Below are positions 19,962 through 29,561 of a DNA stretch of 64,000 nt, in pieces (position 1 is the first letter of the stretch; every line of letters begins with the position of its first letter). Under the pieces are notes generated by a model. It was not told where the DNA came from. It did no database searches and was given only the letters and a program-made list of their open reading frames with translations. Source of the stretch: Prescottella equi (lineage in GTDB: Bacteria; Actinomycetota; Actinomycetes; Mycobacteriales; Mycobacteriaceae). A program made the translations under genes and the position numbers. Location: contig NZ_LWTX01000004.1 in NCBI RefSeq assembly GCF_002094305.1, positions 186,001 through 250,000 on the forward strand, written 5' to 3'.

Positions 19962-21725
19962 ATGAACCCGACTGAGAATCCGGACCCGGTTGCCGCGGCA
20001 CGTGAGCTCGATGCGCTGCGGGCAGAGATCTCGGCGCTCCGCAGGCAACTCGCGGAATCACCCGAGCAGTTGCGCGAACTCGAATCTCGCGTGGATTCGC
20101 TCACCGTCCGCAACGGCAAACTGATGGACACCCTCAAGGAGGCCCGGCAGCAGCTCATCGCTCTCCGCGAGGAGGTCGACAGGCTCGGCCAGCCGCCCAG
20201 CGGCTACGGGGTGCTGCTCGCCGTTCACGAGGATCAGACCGTCGACGTCTTCACGTCGGGACGCAAGATGCGCCTGACGTGTTCCCCGAACGTCGAGACG
20301 GACACGCTCCGGATGGGCCAGACGGTGCGCCTCAACGAGGCGCTCACGATCGTCGAGGCCACGAGGTTCGAGAGCGTCGGTGAGATCTGTGCTCTGCGTG
20401 AGGTTCTCGACGACGGACAGCGTGCGTTGGTGGTGGGACACGCAGACGAGGAGCGGGTCGTGTGGCTCGCTGCCCCTCTCGCGGAGATCGCCGAGGAGGA
20501 CGACGTCAAGGACCCGGATTCCCCGTCGCGCCGCCTGCGTCCCGGAGATTCCCTCCTGGTCGACACGAAGGCCGGGTACGCGTTCGAGCGCATCCCCAAG
20601 GCCGAGGTCGAGGACTTGGTGCTCGAGGAGGTGCCGGACGTCGGTTACAACGACATCGGCGGCCTCGGTCGGCAGATCGAGCAGATCCGTGACGCGGTCG
20701 AGCTGCCGTTCCTCCACAAGGACCTGTTCCACGAGTACGCGCTCCGCCCGCCCAAGGGTGTGCTGCTGTACGGCCCGCCGGGCTGCGGTAAGACACTCAT
20801 CGCGAAAGCGGTCGCCAACTCGCTCGCCAAGAAGATCGCGGAGGCCCGCGGGGAGGACAGCAAGGAGGCCAAGTCCTACTTCCTCAACATCAAGGGCCCC
20901 GAGCTGCTCAACAAGTTCGTCGGTGAGACCGAGCGGCACATCCGGATGATCTTCCAGCGCGCCCGGGAGAAGGCGTCCGAGGGCACGCCGGTGATCGTGT
21001 TCTTCGACGAGATGGACTCGATCTTCCGTACCCGCGGGTCGGGTGTGTCGTCGGACGTCGAGACGACCGTCGTCCCGCAGCTGCTCAGCGAGATCGACGG
21101 CGTCGAGGGACTCGAGAACGTCATCGTGATCGGTGCGTCCAACCGCGAAGACATGATCGACCCCGCAATCCTGCGGCCCGGGCGGCTCGACGTGAAGATC
21201 AAGATCGAGCGTCCCGACGCCGAGTCCGCTCAGGACATCTTCTCGAAGTACCTCACCGAGACGCTGCCCCTGCACGCCGACGATCTCGCGGAGTTCAACG
21301 GCGATCGGGCGGCCTGCGTCAAGGCGATGATCGAGCGGGTCGTGGACCGGATGTACGCGGAGAGCGACGACAACCGCTTCCTGGAGGTCACCTATGCGAA
21401 CGGTGACAAGGAGGTCCTGTTCTTCAAGGACTTCAACTCCGGCGCCATGATCCAGAACATCGTGGACCGTTCCAAGAAGTACGCGATCAAGTCCGTGCTC
21501 GAGACCGGGTCGCCCGGCCTACGAGTGCAGCACGTGTTCGATTCGATCGTCGACGAGTTCTCGGAGAACGAGGACCTGCCGAACACCACCAACCCGGACG
21601 ACTGGGCAAGGATCTCGGGCAAGAAGGGCGAGCGGATCGTCTACATCCGCACGCTGGTCACCGGGAAGAACGCCAGCGCCAGCCGGGCCATCGACACCGA
21701 GTCGAACACGGGTCAGTACCTCTAG
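19962..21725 (+). CDS. mpa: Proteasome-activating AAA ATPase Mpa/ARC
   Basis: Hexameric ATPase that recognises Pup-tagged proteins, unfolds them and feeds the 20S core. At 587 residues it has an N-terminal coiled coil (about 10-75) that binds Pup, two OB-fold regions (about 80-225), and an AAA domain with Walker A GPPGCGKT at 271-278 and Walker B ending D349-E350, followed by GASNRED and RPGRLD arginine-finger motifs. The C-terminus ends GQYL, the penultimate-tyrosine motif that docks on PrcA. The ATG at 19962 follows GGGAGGAG. Its stop overlaps the convergent NUDIX stop by four bases. Confidence 0.96.
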   Translation: MNPTENPDPVAAARELDALRAEISALRRQLAESPEQLRELESRVDSLTVRNGKLMDTLKEARQQLIALREEVDRLGQPPSGYGVLLAVHEDQTVDVFTSGRKMRLTCSPNVETDTLRMGQTVRLNEALTIVEATRFESVGEICALREVLDDGQRALVVGHADEERVVWLAAPLAEIAEEDDVKDPDSPSRRLRPGDSLLVDTKAGYAFERIPKAEVEDLVLEEVPDVGYNDIGGLGRQIEQIRDAVELPFLHKDLFHEYALRPPKGVLLYGPPGCGKTLIAKAVANSLAKKIAEARGEDSKEAKSYFLNIKGPELLNKFVGETERHIRMIFQRAREKASEGTPVIVFFDEMDSIFRTRGSGVSSDVETTVVPQLLSEIDGVEGLENVIVIGASNREDMIDPAILRPGRLDVKIKIERPDAESAQDIFSKYLTETLPLHADDLAEFNGDRAACVKAMIERVVDRMYAESDDNRFLEVTYANGDKEVLFFKDFNSGAMIQNIVDRSKKYAIKSVLETGSPGLRVQHVFDSIVDEFSENEDLPNTTNPDDWARISGKKGERIVYIRTLVTGKNASASRAIDTESNTGQYL

Positions 21726-22240
21726 ACCCCGCCACCGCCGAGGTAGTCGGCCAGCAGGACCCGCGTGTCCGGAACGAACGGCCACGTCGGGTCCTGCAGG
21801 TGTGCCTGCAGTTCTCGTTCGGTCCACCACCAGCCGTCGGTGACCTCGCTGGGTTGAAGGCGCAGCGGCCCGTCGTAGCGGGCTTCGAACGCGAACAGGT
21901 GGCACCGCAGCGGCGCACCGTTCCACGTCCCGTCCCACGCGATCCGCGAGATCGGGGACAGTTCGACCTCGGTGACGCCCAGTTCTTCGAAGAGCTCGCG
22001 CCGCGCCGTCTGCTCGGGTGTCTCTCCCGGGTCGACGACGCCGCCGGCCAGGCAGTCGTGCATGCCCCCGAACACAGCCTTCTGGGGCGTCCGCCGATGA
22101 ACGTAGATGCGGGAGCCGTCGAGCGAGCGGAGCAGCACGCCGGCGCTGGCATGCCACAGCCCTTCCGCGTACACCCGCGACCGGGGCGCGGTGCCGACCG
22201 GTTCACCCTGCGCGTCGTATACGGCGACGACCTCGTCCAT
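21722..22240 (-). CDS. NUDIX hydrolase
   Basis: A 172-residue NUDIX protein that hydrolyses a nucleoside diphosphate linked to another moiety. The complete box is present: G-x5-E-x7-REL-x-EE-x-G in [19 protein letters not shown] plus EELGV near residue 60. The flanking [24 protein letters not shown] and the tail [15 protein letters not shown] resemble the isopentenyl-diphosphate isomerase/YfcD-like branch rather than MutT, so housecleaning of an unknown diphosphate is the safest call. It lies 33 bases after the MerR-HEAT gene and is probably the last gene of that minus-strand unit. Confidence 0.8.
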   Translation of the reverse strand: MDEVVAVYDAQGEPVGTAPRSRVYAEGLWHASAGVLLRSLDGSRIYVHRRTPQKAVFGGMHDCLAGGVVDPGETPEQTARRELFEELGVTEVELSPISRIAWDGTWNGAPLRCHLFAFEARYDGPLRLQPSEVTDGWWWTERELQAHLQDPTWPFVPDTRVLLADYLGGGGV

Positions 22241-22273
22241 GCCCTCATCGTCGCACCGCGCGCCGCGGTGCTG

Positions 22274-23299
22274 TCAGAGCGGACGTCGACGTCGCCCGCT
22301 GTCGCGGTCGCGCAGACCCAGGATCACCGCAGCGGTCCCGGCAACGGTCCGGTCCTGGTCGGCGCCGAGCCGGACGAGGATCTCCCGGGCGGTTTCGCCG
22401 GGAATCTCGGCCAGCGCCTGCGTGATTCGCAGGCGCGTGGGCGGGTCGTCGGAGTCGTCGAGCGTGTCGTGCACCAGCCGGGCGACGTGGTCGGGATCCG
22501 GGGTGCTCGCCGCCAGCCGGCCCAGCACCTCCGCGGCCTCGACGTCCGACCGCCCGTCGACGATCATCGTCATGAGAGTCGGGATGGCCTCGGTGTCGCC
22601 GAGGGAGCCCAGGGACAGTGCGGCCCGCTCGCGGATCGAGGTGTCCGGATCGTCGAGCACCCGTCTGAGGAGTGCGGTCGCCTCGGGTGTCCGAACCGAC
22701 GCGATCGCGGCGGTGGCGCGCCGACGGATCTCGACCGACGCCGAGTCGAGCGCGGCGGCGAGTTCGGGAAGTCCCCGATCGGCGGCACGCGCCAGCGACC
22801 ACTGCAGCGCCCCCGCCACATTCGGGTTCTCCTCCGCCAGCGCGGCTTCGACCAGTGCTGCGACCGGCAGCGCGGCCCCCGGGTCCTGGGACAGGACGGC
22901 CTGTTGCCGGCGGCCCGCCGACTCGGAGTCGAGGGCGTGCAGCAGACCGACGACGCGCAGCACGTCGTCCCACAGCGTGGGTCCGGCGTCGTCGACCCGC
23001 TCGAGTTTGGCGAGCAGTTCCTGTTCGGCGGCGATCCGCCGGCGGGTGTGCCGGATGAGGTCTCCCACGAGAGCGGACGGTGCGAACTCGGGCTCGTCCA
23101 GTGCCCGTTTCGTATCCTCGAGCGACAGCCCCAGCGTCCGCAGACTCTCGACGTGGAAGAGCCGCCGGATGTCGTCGGGGGAGTACTCGCGGTAACCACC
23201 CGAGGTGCGCCCGGTGGGGGTGACCAGCCCCAGGGCGTCATAGTGACGCAGCATCCGAGCACTGACCCCCGAACGCCGGGAGACCTCACCGATCAACAT
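22274..23299 (-). CDS. MerR-type DNA-binding domain fused to HEAT repeats
   Basis: A 341-residue regulator. Residues 1-70 are a clear MerR winged helix (MLIGEVSRRSGVSARMLRHYD, then GYREYSPDDIRRL) followed by a dimerisation helix. Instead of a ligand pocket, residues ~130-330 are alpha-solenoid HEAT repeats, e.g. SVEIRRRATAAIASVRTPEA, DTSIRERAALSLGSLGDTEA and PTRLRITQALAEIPGETA. HEAT solenoids bind proteins or nucleic acid, so it may sense a partner protein. The ATG at 23299 follows an AGGAG site. The gene lies 23 bases after a second HEAT protein. Confidence 0.8.
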   Translation of the reverse strand: MLIGEVSRRSGVSARMLRHYDALGLVTPTGRTSGGYREYSPDDIRRLFHVESLRTLGLSLEDTKRALDEPEFAPSALVGDLIRHTRRRIAAEQELLAKLERVDDAGPTLWDDVLRVVGLLHALDSESAGRRQQAVLSQDPGAALPVAALVEAALAEENPNVAGALQWSLARAADRGLPELAAALDSASVEIRRRATAAIASVRTPEATALLRRVLDDPDTSIRERAALSLGSLGDTEAIPTLMTMIVDGRSDVEAAEVLGRLAASTPDPDHVARLVHDTLDDSDDPPTRLRITQALAEIPGETAREILVRLGADQDRTVAGTAAVILGLRDRDSGRRRRPL

Positions 23300-23322
23300 G
23301 ACTGCTCCTGCTCCGTGCGTCT

Positions 23323-23979
23323 CTATGCATCCGGTCCGGTCGCCGCGACGCGCCTCGCGAGCTCGACCGACACGGTGAACCCGCTGTCCGGATCGAGGTG
23401 GAGACGCTGCGTAGCCTGGGCGTGCGTTCGAACGTACGGATCGGCGTCCGCGGCCGCCACGTCGAGTGCCGGCAGGACGTCGTCGCCCAGCGCGACCAGC
23501 GCGCGGCTCAGACTGAGCTGCCGATCCCGATCACCGCGCCCGAGTTCGGTCGCGAGATCCGCGGCGAGGTCGGGCTCGGCGCCGGGCGGCACCACCGCGA
23601 CCGCGGCCCGCCACGCGCTGCGTGCCACGTCGTCGTGCCGATCGTGCAGCAATGTCCGTACCGCCGGCCACGCGCGCGTGTCCCCGATCTTGGACAGCGT
23701 GTGCAGCGCCTGACTGCGTGCCTGCGTGATGTCGGAGCCGAGCTCGTCGATGAGCAGCGGCACCGTCACCTCCGCAGGGAGACGGCACAGCGCCCAGGTC
23801 AGCATGTCGCGGACGAAGAAGTCCGGTTCGACGCCGCAGCGCGCGACAAGTGCCTCCGCAAAGGCCGGATCCGCGTCCGTGCCGACAGCGAGTGCCGTCC
23901 GCAGCCGATCCGAGGGTCCGGGCGCGGCCAGGGCGCGGACGATGCGGGCAAACGGCCCGCCGTGGTTCGTGGTGTTCAC
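23323..23979 (-). CDS. HEAT-repeat protein
   Basis: A 218-residue all-helical protein made almost entirely of HEAT-like repeats of about 31 residues (for example SQALHTLSKIGDTRAWPAVRT-type units and ARSAWRAAVAVVPPGAEPD). No enzyme motif or signal sequence. The GTG at 23979 is selected by a perfect AAGGAGG ribosome site eight bases upstream; an in-frame GTG nine bases earlier overlaps that site. It is followed by the MerR-HEAT gene, suggesting the two solenoids act together. Function unknown. Confidence 0.72.
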   Translation of the reverse strand: MNTTNHGGPFARIVRALAAPGPSDRLRTALAVGTDADPAFAEALVARCGVEPDFFVRDMLTWALCRLPAEVTVPLLIDELGSDITQARSQALHTLSKIGDTRAWPAVRTLLHDRHDDVARSAWRAAVAVVPPGAEPDLAADLATELGRGDRDRQLSLSRALVALGDDVLPALDVAAADADPYVRTHAQATQRLHLDPDSGFTVSVELARRVAATGPDA

Positions 23980-24098
23980 GACGACCACCTCCTTCGCCGC
24001 CCATTCGAGTCCTTCTCACTGTGTCAGGGTCAAGCGGCTACGTCTCGGAGGCTCCGCGAAGTGGGGATACGCTGGCGTGGACGAGAGGTGGTGACGCC

Positions 24099-24485
24099 GT
24101 GCCCCTTCCACGTTCACTCGCGCGGGCCAATCGGGTGGGACTCAATCGGGTCGTGGTCCACATCGCCGGACGAATTCCCGGCTTCGCGCTGATGCATCAC
24201 CGCGGCAGACGCTCGGGCCGGCCGTACACGACCCCCGTCAACGCGTTTCGGATCGGAAACGGCTATCGATTCGCCCTGACCTACGGTTCCGGCAGCGACT
24301 GGGTTCGCAATGTGCTCGAGGCGGGGGAGTGCGACGCCACCGTTCGGGGATGCACCGTGCATCTCGTCGATCCTCGCCTCGAGAAGGATCCGGGCGCGCG
24401 ATGGGCACCGGGTCCGGTGGCGGCCGTGCTGCGCCGAATCGGTGCGGACACGTACCTCCAGTGCCGGATCGACGAGTCCCGATGA
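24099..24485 (+). CDS. Deazaflavin (F420)-dependent nitroreductase family protein (DUF385)
   Basis: A 128-residue split-barrel protein of the Ddn/DUF385 type, abundant in mycobacteria and rhodococci, where members use the deazaflavin F420 to reduce or protect quinone-like substrates. The core is visible: FALMHHRGRRSGRPYTTPVN near residue 30, then YGSGSDWVRNVLEAGEC near 62. The GTG at 24099 has an AGAGGTGG site. Substrate unknown. It is transcribed towards dop, 55 bases away, but dop has its own -10. Confidence 0.82.
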   Translation: MPLPRSLARANRVGLNRVVVHIAGRIPGFALMHHRGRRSGRPYTTPVNAFRIGNGYRFALTYGSGSDWVRNVLEAGECDATVRGCTVHLVDPRLEKDPGARWAPGPVAAVLRRIGADTYLQCRIDESR

Positions 24486-24528
24486 CTATCTCGATGCCGT
24501 CGTCCGGATGCGGAGGCGTCTGACGATC

Positions 24529-24534
24529 TAGGCT
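24529..24534 (+). promoter_or_regulatory. -10 element of dop, leaderless
   Basis: TAGGCT ends six bases before the dop ATG at 24541, overlapping the end of the intergenic space after the DUF385 gene. Confidence 0.6.
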
Positions 24535-24540
24535 CGTGCC

Positions 24541-26040
24541 ATGCAGCGGATCATCGGTATCGAGGTCGAGTACGGCATCTCATCGCCCGGAGAGCCTTCG
24601 GCGAACCCGATTCTGACCTCCACGCAGGCGGTCCTGGCGTATGCGGCGGCGGCCGGCGTGCCGCGCGCCAAGCGCACGCGATGGGACTACGAGGTCGAGT
24701 CGCCGCTACGGGACGCACGTGGATTCGACCTCGGACGGCTCAACGGCCCCGCGCCGGTGATCGACGCGGACGAGGTGGGTGCGGCCAACATGATCCTCAC
24801 CAACGGTGCGCGTCTCTACGTCGATCACGCGCATCCCGAGTACTCGGCCCCCGAGGTCACCGACCCGCTCGATGCCGTCATCTGGGACAAGGCGGGTGAG
24901 CGGGTGATGGAGGCTGCGGCCCGGCACGCGTCGAGCGTTCCCGGGGCGCCCCGACTGCAGCTCTACAAGAACAACGTCGACGGCAAGGGCGCGTCGTACG
25001 GGACGCACGAGAACTACCTGATGTCCCGGGAGACGCCCTTCTCCGCGGTGATCGCGGGGCTGTCACCGTTCTTCGCGTCCCGGCAGGTGATCTGCGGCTC
25101 GGGACGCGTCGGTATCGGCCAGTCCGGGGACGAAGCCGGGTTCCAGCTGTCGCAGCGCGCCGACTACATCGAGGTGGAGGTGGGCCTCGAGACGACGCTC
25201 AAGCGGGGCATCATCAACACCCGCGACGAACCGCACGCGGACGCCGACAAGTACCGCCGACTGCACGTGATCATCGGCGACGCGAATCTGGCGGAGATGT
25301 CGACGTACCTCAAGGTCGGTACGACCGCTCTGGTGCTCGACCTCATCGAGGCCGGAGTGGATCTCACCGATCTGCAACTCGCGCGACCCGTCACGGCGGT
25401 CCACCACATCAGCCACGACCCGACACTGCGGGCCACCGTGGCACTGGCGGACGGACGTGAGCTCACCGGACTCGCCCTGCAGCGGATCTACCTCGATCGC
25501 GTCGCCAAGCATGTCGATCGCGAGGGCGACGACGATCCTCGCGCGGCCGACATCATCGACAAGTGGGCGATGGTGCTGGACTTGCTCGAACGCGACCCCA
25601 TGGAATGTGCACACCTGCTGGACTGGCCGGCGAAACTGCGTCTGCTCGAGGGATTCCGCAGTCGCGAGGGGCTGGCGTGGTCGGCGCCTCGGTTGCACAT
25701 GATCGACCTGCAGTACTCCGACGTGCGACTCGAGAAGGGCCTGTACAACCGCTTGGTCGCGCGTGGGTCCATGGAGCGCCTGGTCTCCGAACAGCAGGTG
25801 CTCGACGCGGTACACAACCCGCCGACCGATACCCGCGCGTTCTTCCGCGGCGAATGCCTGCGCCGCTTCGGTGCCGACATCGCCGCGGCCAGCTGGGATT
25901 CGGTGATCTTCGATCTCGGCGGCGAATCGCTCGTACGGATCCCGACACTCGAGCCGCTGCGGGGCAGTCGCGCCCACGTCGGGAAGCTCCTCGACTCGGT
26001 GGATTCGGCCGCTGAGCTGGTGGAGCAGCTTACGAACTGA
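24541..26040 (+). CDS. dop: Pup deamidase/depupylase Dop
   Basis: Converts the C-terminal glutamine of Pup to glutamate and removes Pup from substrates. At 499 residues it belongs to the carboxylate-amine/glutamine-synthetase-like fold shared with PafA. It opens [13 protein letters not shown] with the metal/ATP glutamates E8 and E10; the catalytic aspartate is expected at D95 in [10 protein letters not shown]. Residues ~40-80 form the Dop-specific loop absent from PafA. Further conserved blocks are [20 protein letters not shown] and [19 protein letters not shown]. Head of the dop-pup-prcB-prcA operon. Confidence 0.96.
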   Translation: MQRIIGIEVEYGISSPGEPSANPILTSTQAVLAYAAAAGVPRAKRTRWDYEVESPLRDARGFDLGRLNGPAPVIDADEVGAANMILTNGARLYVDHAHPEYSAPEVTDPLDAVIWDKAGERVMEAAARHASSVPGAPRLQLYKNNVDGKGASYGTHENYLMSRETPFSAVIAGLSPFFASRQVICGSGRVGIGQSGDEAGFQLSQRADYIEVEVGLETTLKRGIINTRDEPHADADKYRRLHVIIGDANLAEMSTYLKVGTTALVLDLIEAGVDLTDLQLARPVTAVHHISHDPTLRATVALADGRELTGLALQRIYLDRVAKHVDREGDDDPRAADIIDKWAMVLDLLERDPMECAHLLDWPAKLRLLEGFRSREGLAWSAPRLHMIDLQYSDVRLEKGLYNRLVARGSMERLVSEQQVLDAVHNPPTDTRAFFRGECLRRFGADIAAASWDSVIFDLGGESLVRIPTLEPLRGSRAHVGKLLDSVDSAAELVEQLTN

Positions 26041-26122
26041 TCACACCGGCGAATCGCGCCGCGTGCTTGCCGCCCCACGGTCACTGTCGGTCGGTAGGGT
26101 TAGGGTCCGAGCAGTACGGACG

Positions 26123-26141
26123 GCCGGAGGGTTGCTCCGGC
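26123..26141 (+). promoter_or_regulatory. Hairpin in the pup 5' leader
   Basis: A seven-base perfect stem (26123-26129 with 26135-26141) and a five-base loop in the 131-base dop-pup gap, with a possible outer CGGA/TCCG extension. It precedes the pup ribosome site GAGGAGG by about 14 bases. It could be a leader structure or a processing site; too short for a convincing terminator. Confidence 0.35.
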
Positions 26142-26171
26142 AGGTCCGAGGTGAAGAGGAGGTCGGTGGCT

Positions 26172-26366
26172 ATGGCCCAGGAGCAGACCAAGCGCGCTGG
26201 TGGTGGCGACGACGACGATGCCCCGATCGGCGAGGGCGCAGCCGGGCAGGAACGGCGTGAAAAGCTCGCGGAGGACACCGACGATCTGCTCGACGAGATC
26301 GACGACGTGCTCGAGGAGAACGCCGAGGACTTCGTGCGTGCGTACGTCCAGAAGGGCGGCCAGTGA
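26172..26366 (+). CDS. pup: Prokaryotic ubiquitin-like protein Pup
   Basis: A 64-residue disordered tag attached to lysines of proteins destined for the proteasome. It ends GGQ, so Dop must deamidate it before PafA can use it. The central part [21 protein letters not shown] is the helix-forming stretch that binds the Mpa coiled coil and PafA; the N-terminal half is acidic and Gly-rich and serves as the threading initiator. The ATG at 26172 has GAGGAGG ten bases upstream. Its stop overlaps the prcB GTG. Confidence 0.97.
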   Translation: MAQEQTKRAGGGDDDDAPIGEGAAGQERREKLAEDTDDLLDEIDDVLEENAEDFVRAYVQKGGQ

Positions 26367-27238
26367 CGGCGGGTCGTGCAGGGGTGCCGTCGACCGTCGG
26401 CGGCCTCGGTGCCGGACTCGGATCGGGGTTCGCCTCGAACCTGTCCTCGTTCACCGAGTACCTGCGTCTCCACGCGCCGGAAATGCTGCCCGGCAATCGA
26501 ATCGACATGAACGGCAACGGCCCGGACGGTGACGTCGCGCCCCACGGCACGACGATCGTCGCGTTGACGTTCGCGGGCGGTGTCGTCATCGCCGGCGACC
26601 GGCGCGCCACCATGGGCAATCTCATCGCGAGCCGCGACGTCGAGAAGGTGTTCGTCACCGACGACTACTCCGCAGCGGGCATCGCCGGCACCGCCGGGGT
26701 GGCGATCGAGCTGGTCCGGTTGTTCGCCGTCGAGCTCGAGCACTACGAGAAGATCGAGGGCGTCCAGTTGACGTTCGACGGCAAGGCCAACCGGTTGTCG
26801 TCGATGGTGCGCGGCAACCTCGGTGCCGCGATGCAGGGCCTCGCGGTGGTGCCGCTGCTCGTCGGTTTCGACCTGGACGCGCCCGACCCCGAACGGGCCG
26901 GCCGGATCGTGTCGTACGACGTCGTGGGTGGACGGTACGAGGAGCGGGCCGGCTACCACGCCGTCGGATCCGGATCGCTGTTCGCGAAGTCATCGCTCAA
27001 GAAGCTGTACCGCGAAGGCGCCGACGAGGACTCGGCCCTGCGGATGGCGATCGAGGCGCTCTACGACGCCGCCGACGACGATTCCGCCACCGGTGGACCC
27101 GACCTGGTGCGCTCGATCTATCCGACGGCGGTGTCCATCACCTCGGCCGGCGCGGTGAACGTGCCCGCCGAGCGGACCGCCGAACTGGCGCGCACAGTAG
27201 TCGCTGGCCGCACCGAGGAAGGACGCACCCCGCGATGA
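26363..27238 (+). CDS. prcB: 20S proteasome beta subunit
   Basis: Catalytic subunit of the bacterial proteasome. The 291-residue precursor has a 62-residue propeptide (including [15 protein letters not shown]) and is expected to be autocleaved before the nucleophile T63 in HG-TTIVAL. The downstream [14 protein letters not shown] holds the conserved Asp and the lysine-equivalent region, and [15 protein letters not shown] is the typical beta-subunit block. The GTG start at 26363 overlaps the pup stop (GTGA), and its own stop overlaps prcA, so pup, prcB and prcA are tightly coupled. Confidence 0.96.
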   Translation: MTAGRAGVPSTVGGLGAGLGSGFASNLSSFTEYLRLHAPEMLPGNRIDMNGNGPDGDVAPHGTTIVALTFAGGVVIAGDRRATMGNLIASRDVEKVFVTDDYSAAGIAGTAGVAIELVRLFAVELEHYEKIEGVQLTFDGKANRLSSMVRGNLGAAMQGLAVVPLLVGFDLDAPDPERAGRIVSYDVVGGRYEERAGYHAVGSGSLFAKSSLKKLYREGADEDSALRMAIEALYDAADDDSATGGPDLVRSIYPTAVSITSAGAVNVPAERTAELARTVVAGRTEEGRTPR

Positions 27239-28029
27239 CGCTGCCGTACTACGCCTCAGCCGAGCAGATCATGCGCGATCGCTCGGAGTTGGCGCGCAAG
27301 GGAATCGCGCGCGGTCGCAGCGTCATCGTGCTGACCTACGCCGACGGCGTCCTGTTCGTCGCGGAGAACCCGTCCACGGCGCTGCACAAGGTCAGCGAGC
27401 TGTACGACCGCCTGGGCTTCGCCGCGGTGGGCAAGTACAACGAGTTCGAGAACCTGCGCCGCGCAGGCATCGTGCACGCGGACATGCGTGGCTACTCGTA
27501 CGACCGTCGCGACGTGACCGGCCGGTCGCTGGCGAACGGCTACGCCCAGACGCTCGGGACGATCTTCACCGAGCAGCCCAAGCCGTACGAGGTGGAGATC
27601 TGTGTGGCCGAGGTCGGCCCGCAGGAAGGGCCGCGGCACGCCCAGCTCTACCGGATCACCTACGACGGTTCGATCGTCGACGAGCAGCAGTTCGTCGTGA
27701 TGGGCGGCACCACCGAGCCGATCGCGTCGGCTCTGCGTGAGTCGTACCGCCCGGGAATGGATCTGGCCGAGGCCGTGTCGGTCGCGGTGACCGCACTGCG
27801 GGACGGAACTCCCTCCGGCAACGGCGATTCCGAACGTCGAGCGCTCGGGGTCACGGGCCTCGAGGTTGCCGTGCTGGATCAGTCCCGGCCGCGCCGCACC
27901 TTCCGCCGCATCGCGGGGGCTGCGCTCGAACCACTGTTGCCGGCACCGTCCGCGCCGAAGCAGGAGTCCGCGGAAGGCGGCGAGGCCGGCGGTGCTCCCG
28001 ATACCGGGAACACCACCGGGTCCGACTAG
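27235..28029 (+). CDS. prcA: 20S proteasome alpha subunit
   Basis: Structural 264-residue subunit that forms the outer rings and gates entry. The N-terminus [23 protein letters not shown] is the gate and first helix; [23 protein letters not shown] is a typical alpha-subunit block. The last ~40 residues are disordered and Ala/Gly/Pro-rich. It starts at the ATG overlapping the prcB stop. Its stop overlaps by four bases the stop of a convergent PAP2-kinase gene, ending the dop-pup-prcBA unit without room for a separate terminator. Confidence 0.95.
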   Translation: MTLPYYASAEQIMRDRSELARKGIARGRSVIVLTYADGVLFVAENPSTALHKVSELYDRLGFAAVGKYNEFENLRRAGIVHADMRGYSYDRRDVTGRSLANGYAQTLGTIFTEQPKPYEVEICVAEVGPQEGPRHAQLYRITYDGSIVDEQQFVVMGGTTEPIASALRESYRPGMDLAEAVSVAVTALRDGTPSGNGDSERRALGVTGLEVAVLDQSRPRRTFRRIAGAALEPLLPAPSAPKQESAEGGEAGGAPDTGNTTGSD

Positions 28030-29489
28030 AGCCGGCGGTAGAGCACCACGCGCCGGGGTTCACTGCGGAACTCGAAACGGCGACCGTCGGCGACCACCTC
28101 GCCGTCGGTCGCCAACGCGACCGGGTCGCCGTCGATCTCGATGGACACCGAGGGTGCATTGCGGTGCGCGTACGTCGGTGAGGTGCCGAGTGTGCCGGTG
28201 AGCGCGGCGGCAACGAGCCTGATCCGGGAGAACCGGTGGTCGGCAAGCAGATACCGCACGTCGAGGGTGCCGCGGTGGATCTCCGGTCGCGACATCGGTA
28301 CCTGGTCGGACGGAGTGTAGCGGCCGTTCCCGACGAAGAGCATCCAGATCGCGTGCTCGGCGCCGTCGATGGTGACCTTCAGCGGCTGCGCGGACTTGAG
28401 CACCCTGGCCATGGCGAGAGCGGCCGCCGGCCACTTGCCCAGCCGGGGCTGCCAGCGCTCACGCAGTCGCACCGAGTCCGGGTAGCCGCCCAGGCTCGCG
28501 GTGTTCACGAACGTGGCCTCCTCGCCGCCGTCCACCCGGATCCGGCCGAGATCCACCAGTTCGGCGCTGCCGTCGGCTATCGCGGCCGCGGTCGATGCGA
28601 CGTCGCCGACACCGGCGTCCCGAGCGAAGTGGTTCAGCGTGCCGCCCGGAAAGACCGCGAGCGGAACGTCGTGGCGGACGGCGGCTGCGGCCACCGTCAC
28701 CACCGTGCCGTCGCCTCCGCAGACCCCCAGCGCCTTCGGGGAGCGCGCGGCGACGATCTCGTCGATCTGGGCGGCGAAGTCCCGGTCACCGTCGAACTCG
28801 ACGATCCGAGCCTTGGGCAGCGCCTGCTCGACCTCGGTACGGACGGCGTCGTCGTCGCTGCCGGACCCGGGGTTGACGAACACGACCATGCCGTCGCCCT
28901 CGACCAGCGCCTGCGTCGTGCGATCCGGTCCCAGCGTCGCGGGCTCCTCGTCCCGCACTGCCCACCATCGCCTCGTAGCGAGGGCGACTGCGGCGCCGAC
29001 ACCGGCACCGACCGCGATGTCGGACGGCCAGTGCACGCCGGTGTGCACGCGCGAGTACGCGACTGCCGCGGCGAGCGGTGCGAGCGCAACGCCGGCGGCG
29101 GGGTATTCGAGCGCGACGGCGGTGGCGAATGCGGCCGCGGATGCGGAGTGGCCGGACGGGAACGACGACGAGCGCGGCGCGGGCAGTCCGCGTCGAACCG
29201 TGAACTCCGGGGTGCCGGCGGGCGGGCGGCGTCTCGGGAAGACGGGCTTGAGGACCGCGTTCGACAGCGCGCTGGCACCGGCCACCGCGAGGACGCCGCG
29301 GACCGCGGCGCGCCGGGCGCGGCCACCGGCCAGTCCCATGCCTGCCGCGACACCCATCCAGAGGACGCTGTGGTTCGCGGCGTTGCTCAGTGTCCGCAGC
29401 CCGCCGTCGAACCCCGAGGGCGGTAGATCGGCGCTCAGACGCATGAGTATCCGGTCGGTACGTTCGGGGAAACATCTCACTTCGGCCAC
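28026..29489 (-). CDS. PAP2 phosphatase-diacylglycerol kinase fusion
   Basis: A 487-residue membrane protein of two lipid enzymes. Residues ~30-180 are a PAP2 acid phosphatase with several membrane helices and the motifs [23 protein letters not shown] and [12 protein letters not shown]. Residues ~195-487 are a diacylglycerol/sphingosine-type lipid kinase domain with [22 protein letters not shown] and [13 protein letters not shown]. The pair could dephosphorylate one prenyl or glycerolipid phosphate and phosphorylate another; substrates unknown. The GTG at 29489 is supported by TAGGGT six bases upstream. It is divergent from pafA and convergent with prcA. Confidence 0.85.
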   Translation of the reverse strand: MAEVRCFPERTDRILMRLSADLPPSGFDGGLRTLSNAANHSVLWMGVAAGMGLAGGRARRAAVRGVLAVAGASALSNAVLKPVFPRRRPPAGTPEFTVRRGLPAPRSSSFPSGHSASAAAFATAVALEYPAAGVALAPLAAAVAYSRVHTGVHWPSDIAVGAGVGAAVALATRRWWAVRDEEPATLGPDRTTQALVEGDGMVVFVNPGSGSDDDAVRTEVEQALPKARIVEFDGDRDFAAQIDEIVAARSPKALGVCGGDGTVVTVAAAAVRHDVPLAVFPGGTLNHFARDAGVGDVASTAAAIADGSAELVDLGRIRVDGGEEATFVNTASLGGYPDSVRLRERWQPRLGKWPAAALAMARVLKSAQPLKVTIDGAEHAIWMLFVGNGRYTPSDQVPMSRPEIHRGTLDVRYLLADHRFSRIRLVAAALTGTLGTSPTYAHRNAPSVSIEIDGDPVALATDGEVVADGRRFEFRSEPRRVVLYRRL

Positions 29490-29495
29490 GTTCCC

Positions 29496-29501
29496 ACCCT
29501 A
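29496..29501 (-). promoter_or_regulatory. -10 element of the PAP2-kinase fusion gene, leaderless
   Basis: TAGGGT on the minus strand, six bases before the GTG at 29489; about 50 bases from the divergent pafA -10. Confidence 0.55.
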
Positions 29502-29549
29502 GGGCCGCGAGGCTGTTCGCGAACGGCAAGGCAAACGCGCTCGGCGCTG

Positions 29550-29555
29550 TACTGT
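29550..29555 (+). promoter_or_regulatory. -10 element of pafA, leaderless
   Basis: TACTGT ends six bases before the pafA GTG at 29562. Confidence 0.6.
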
Positions 29556-29561
29556 CGAAGT

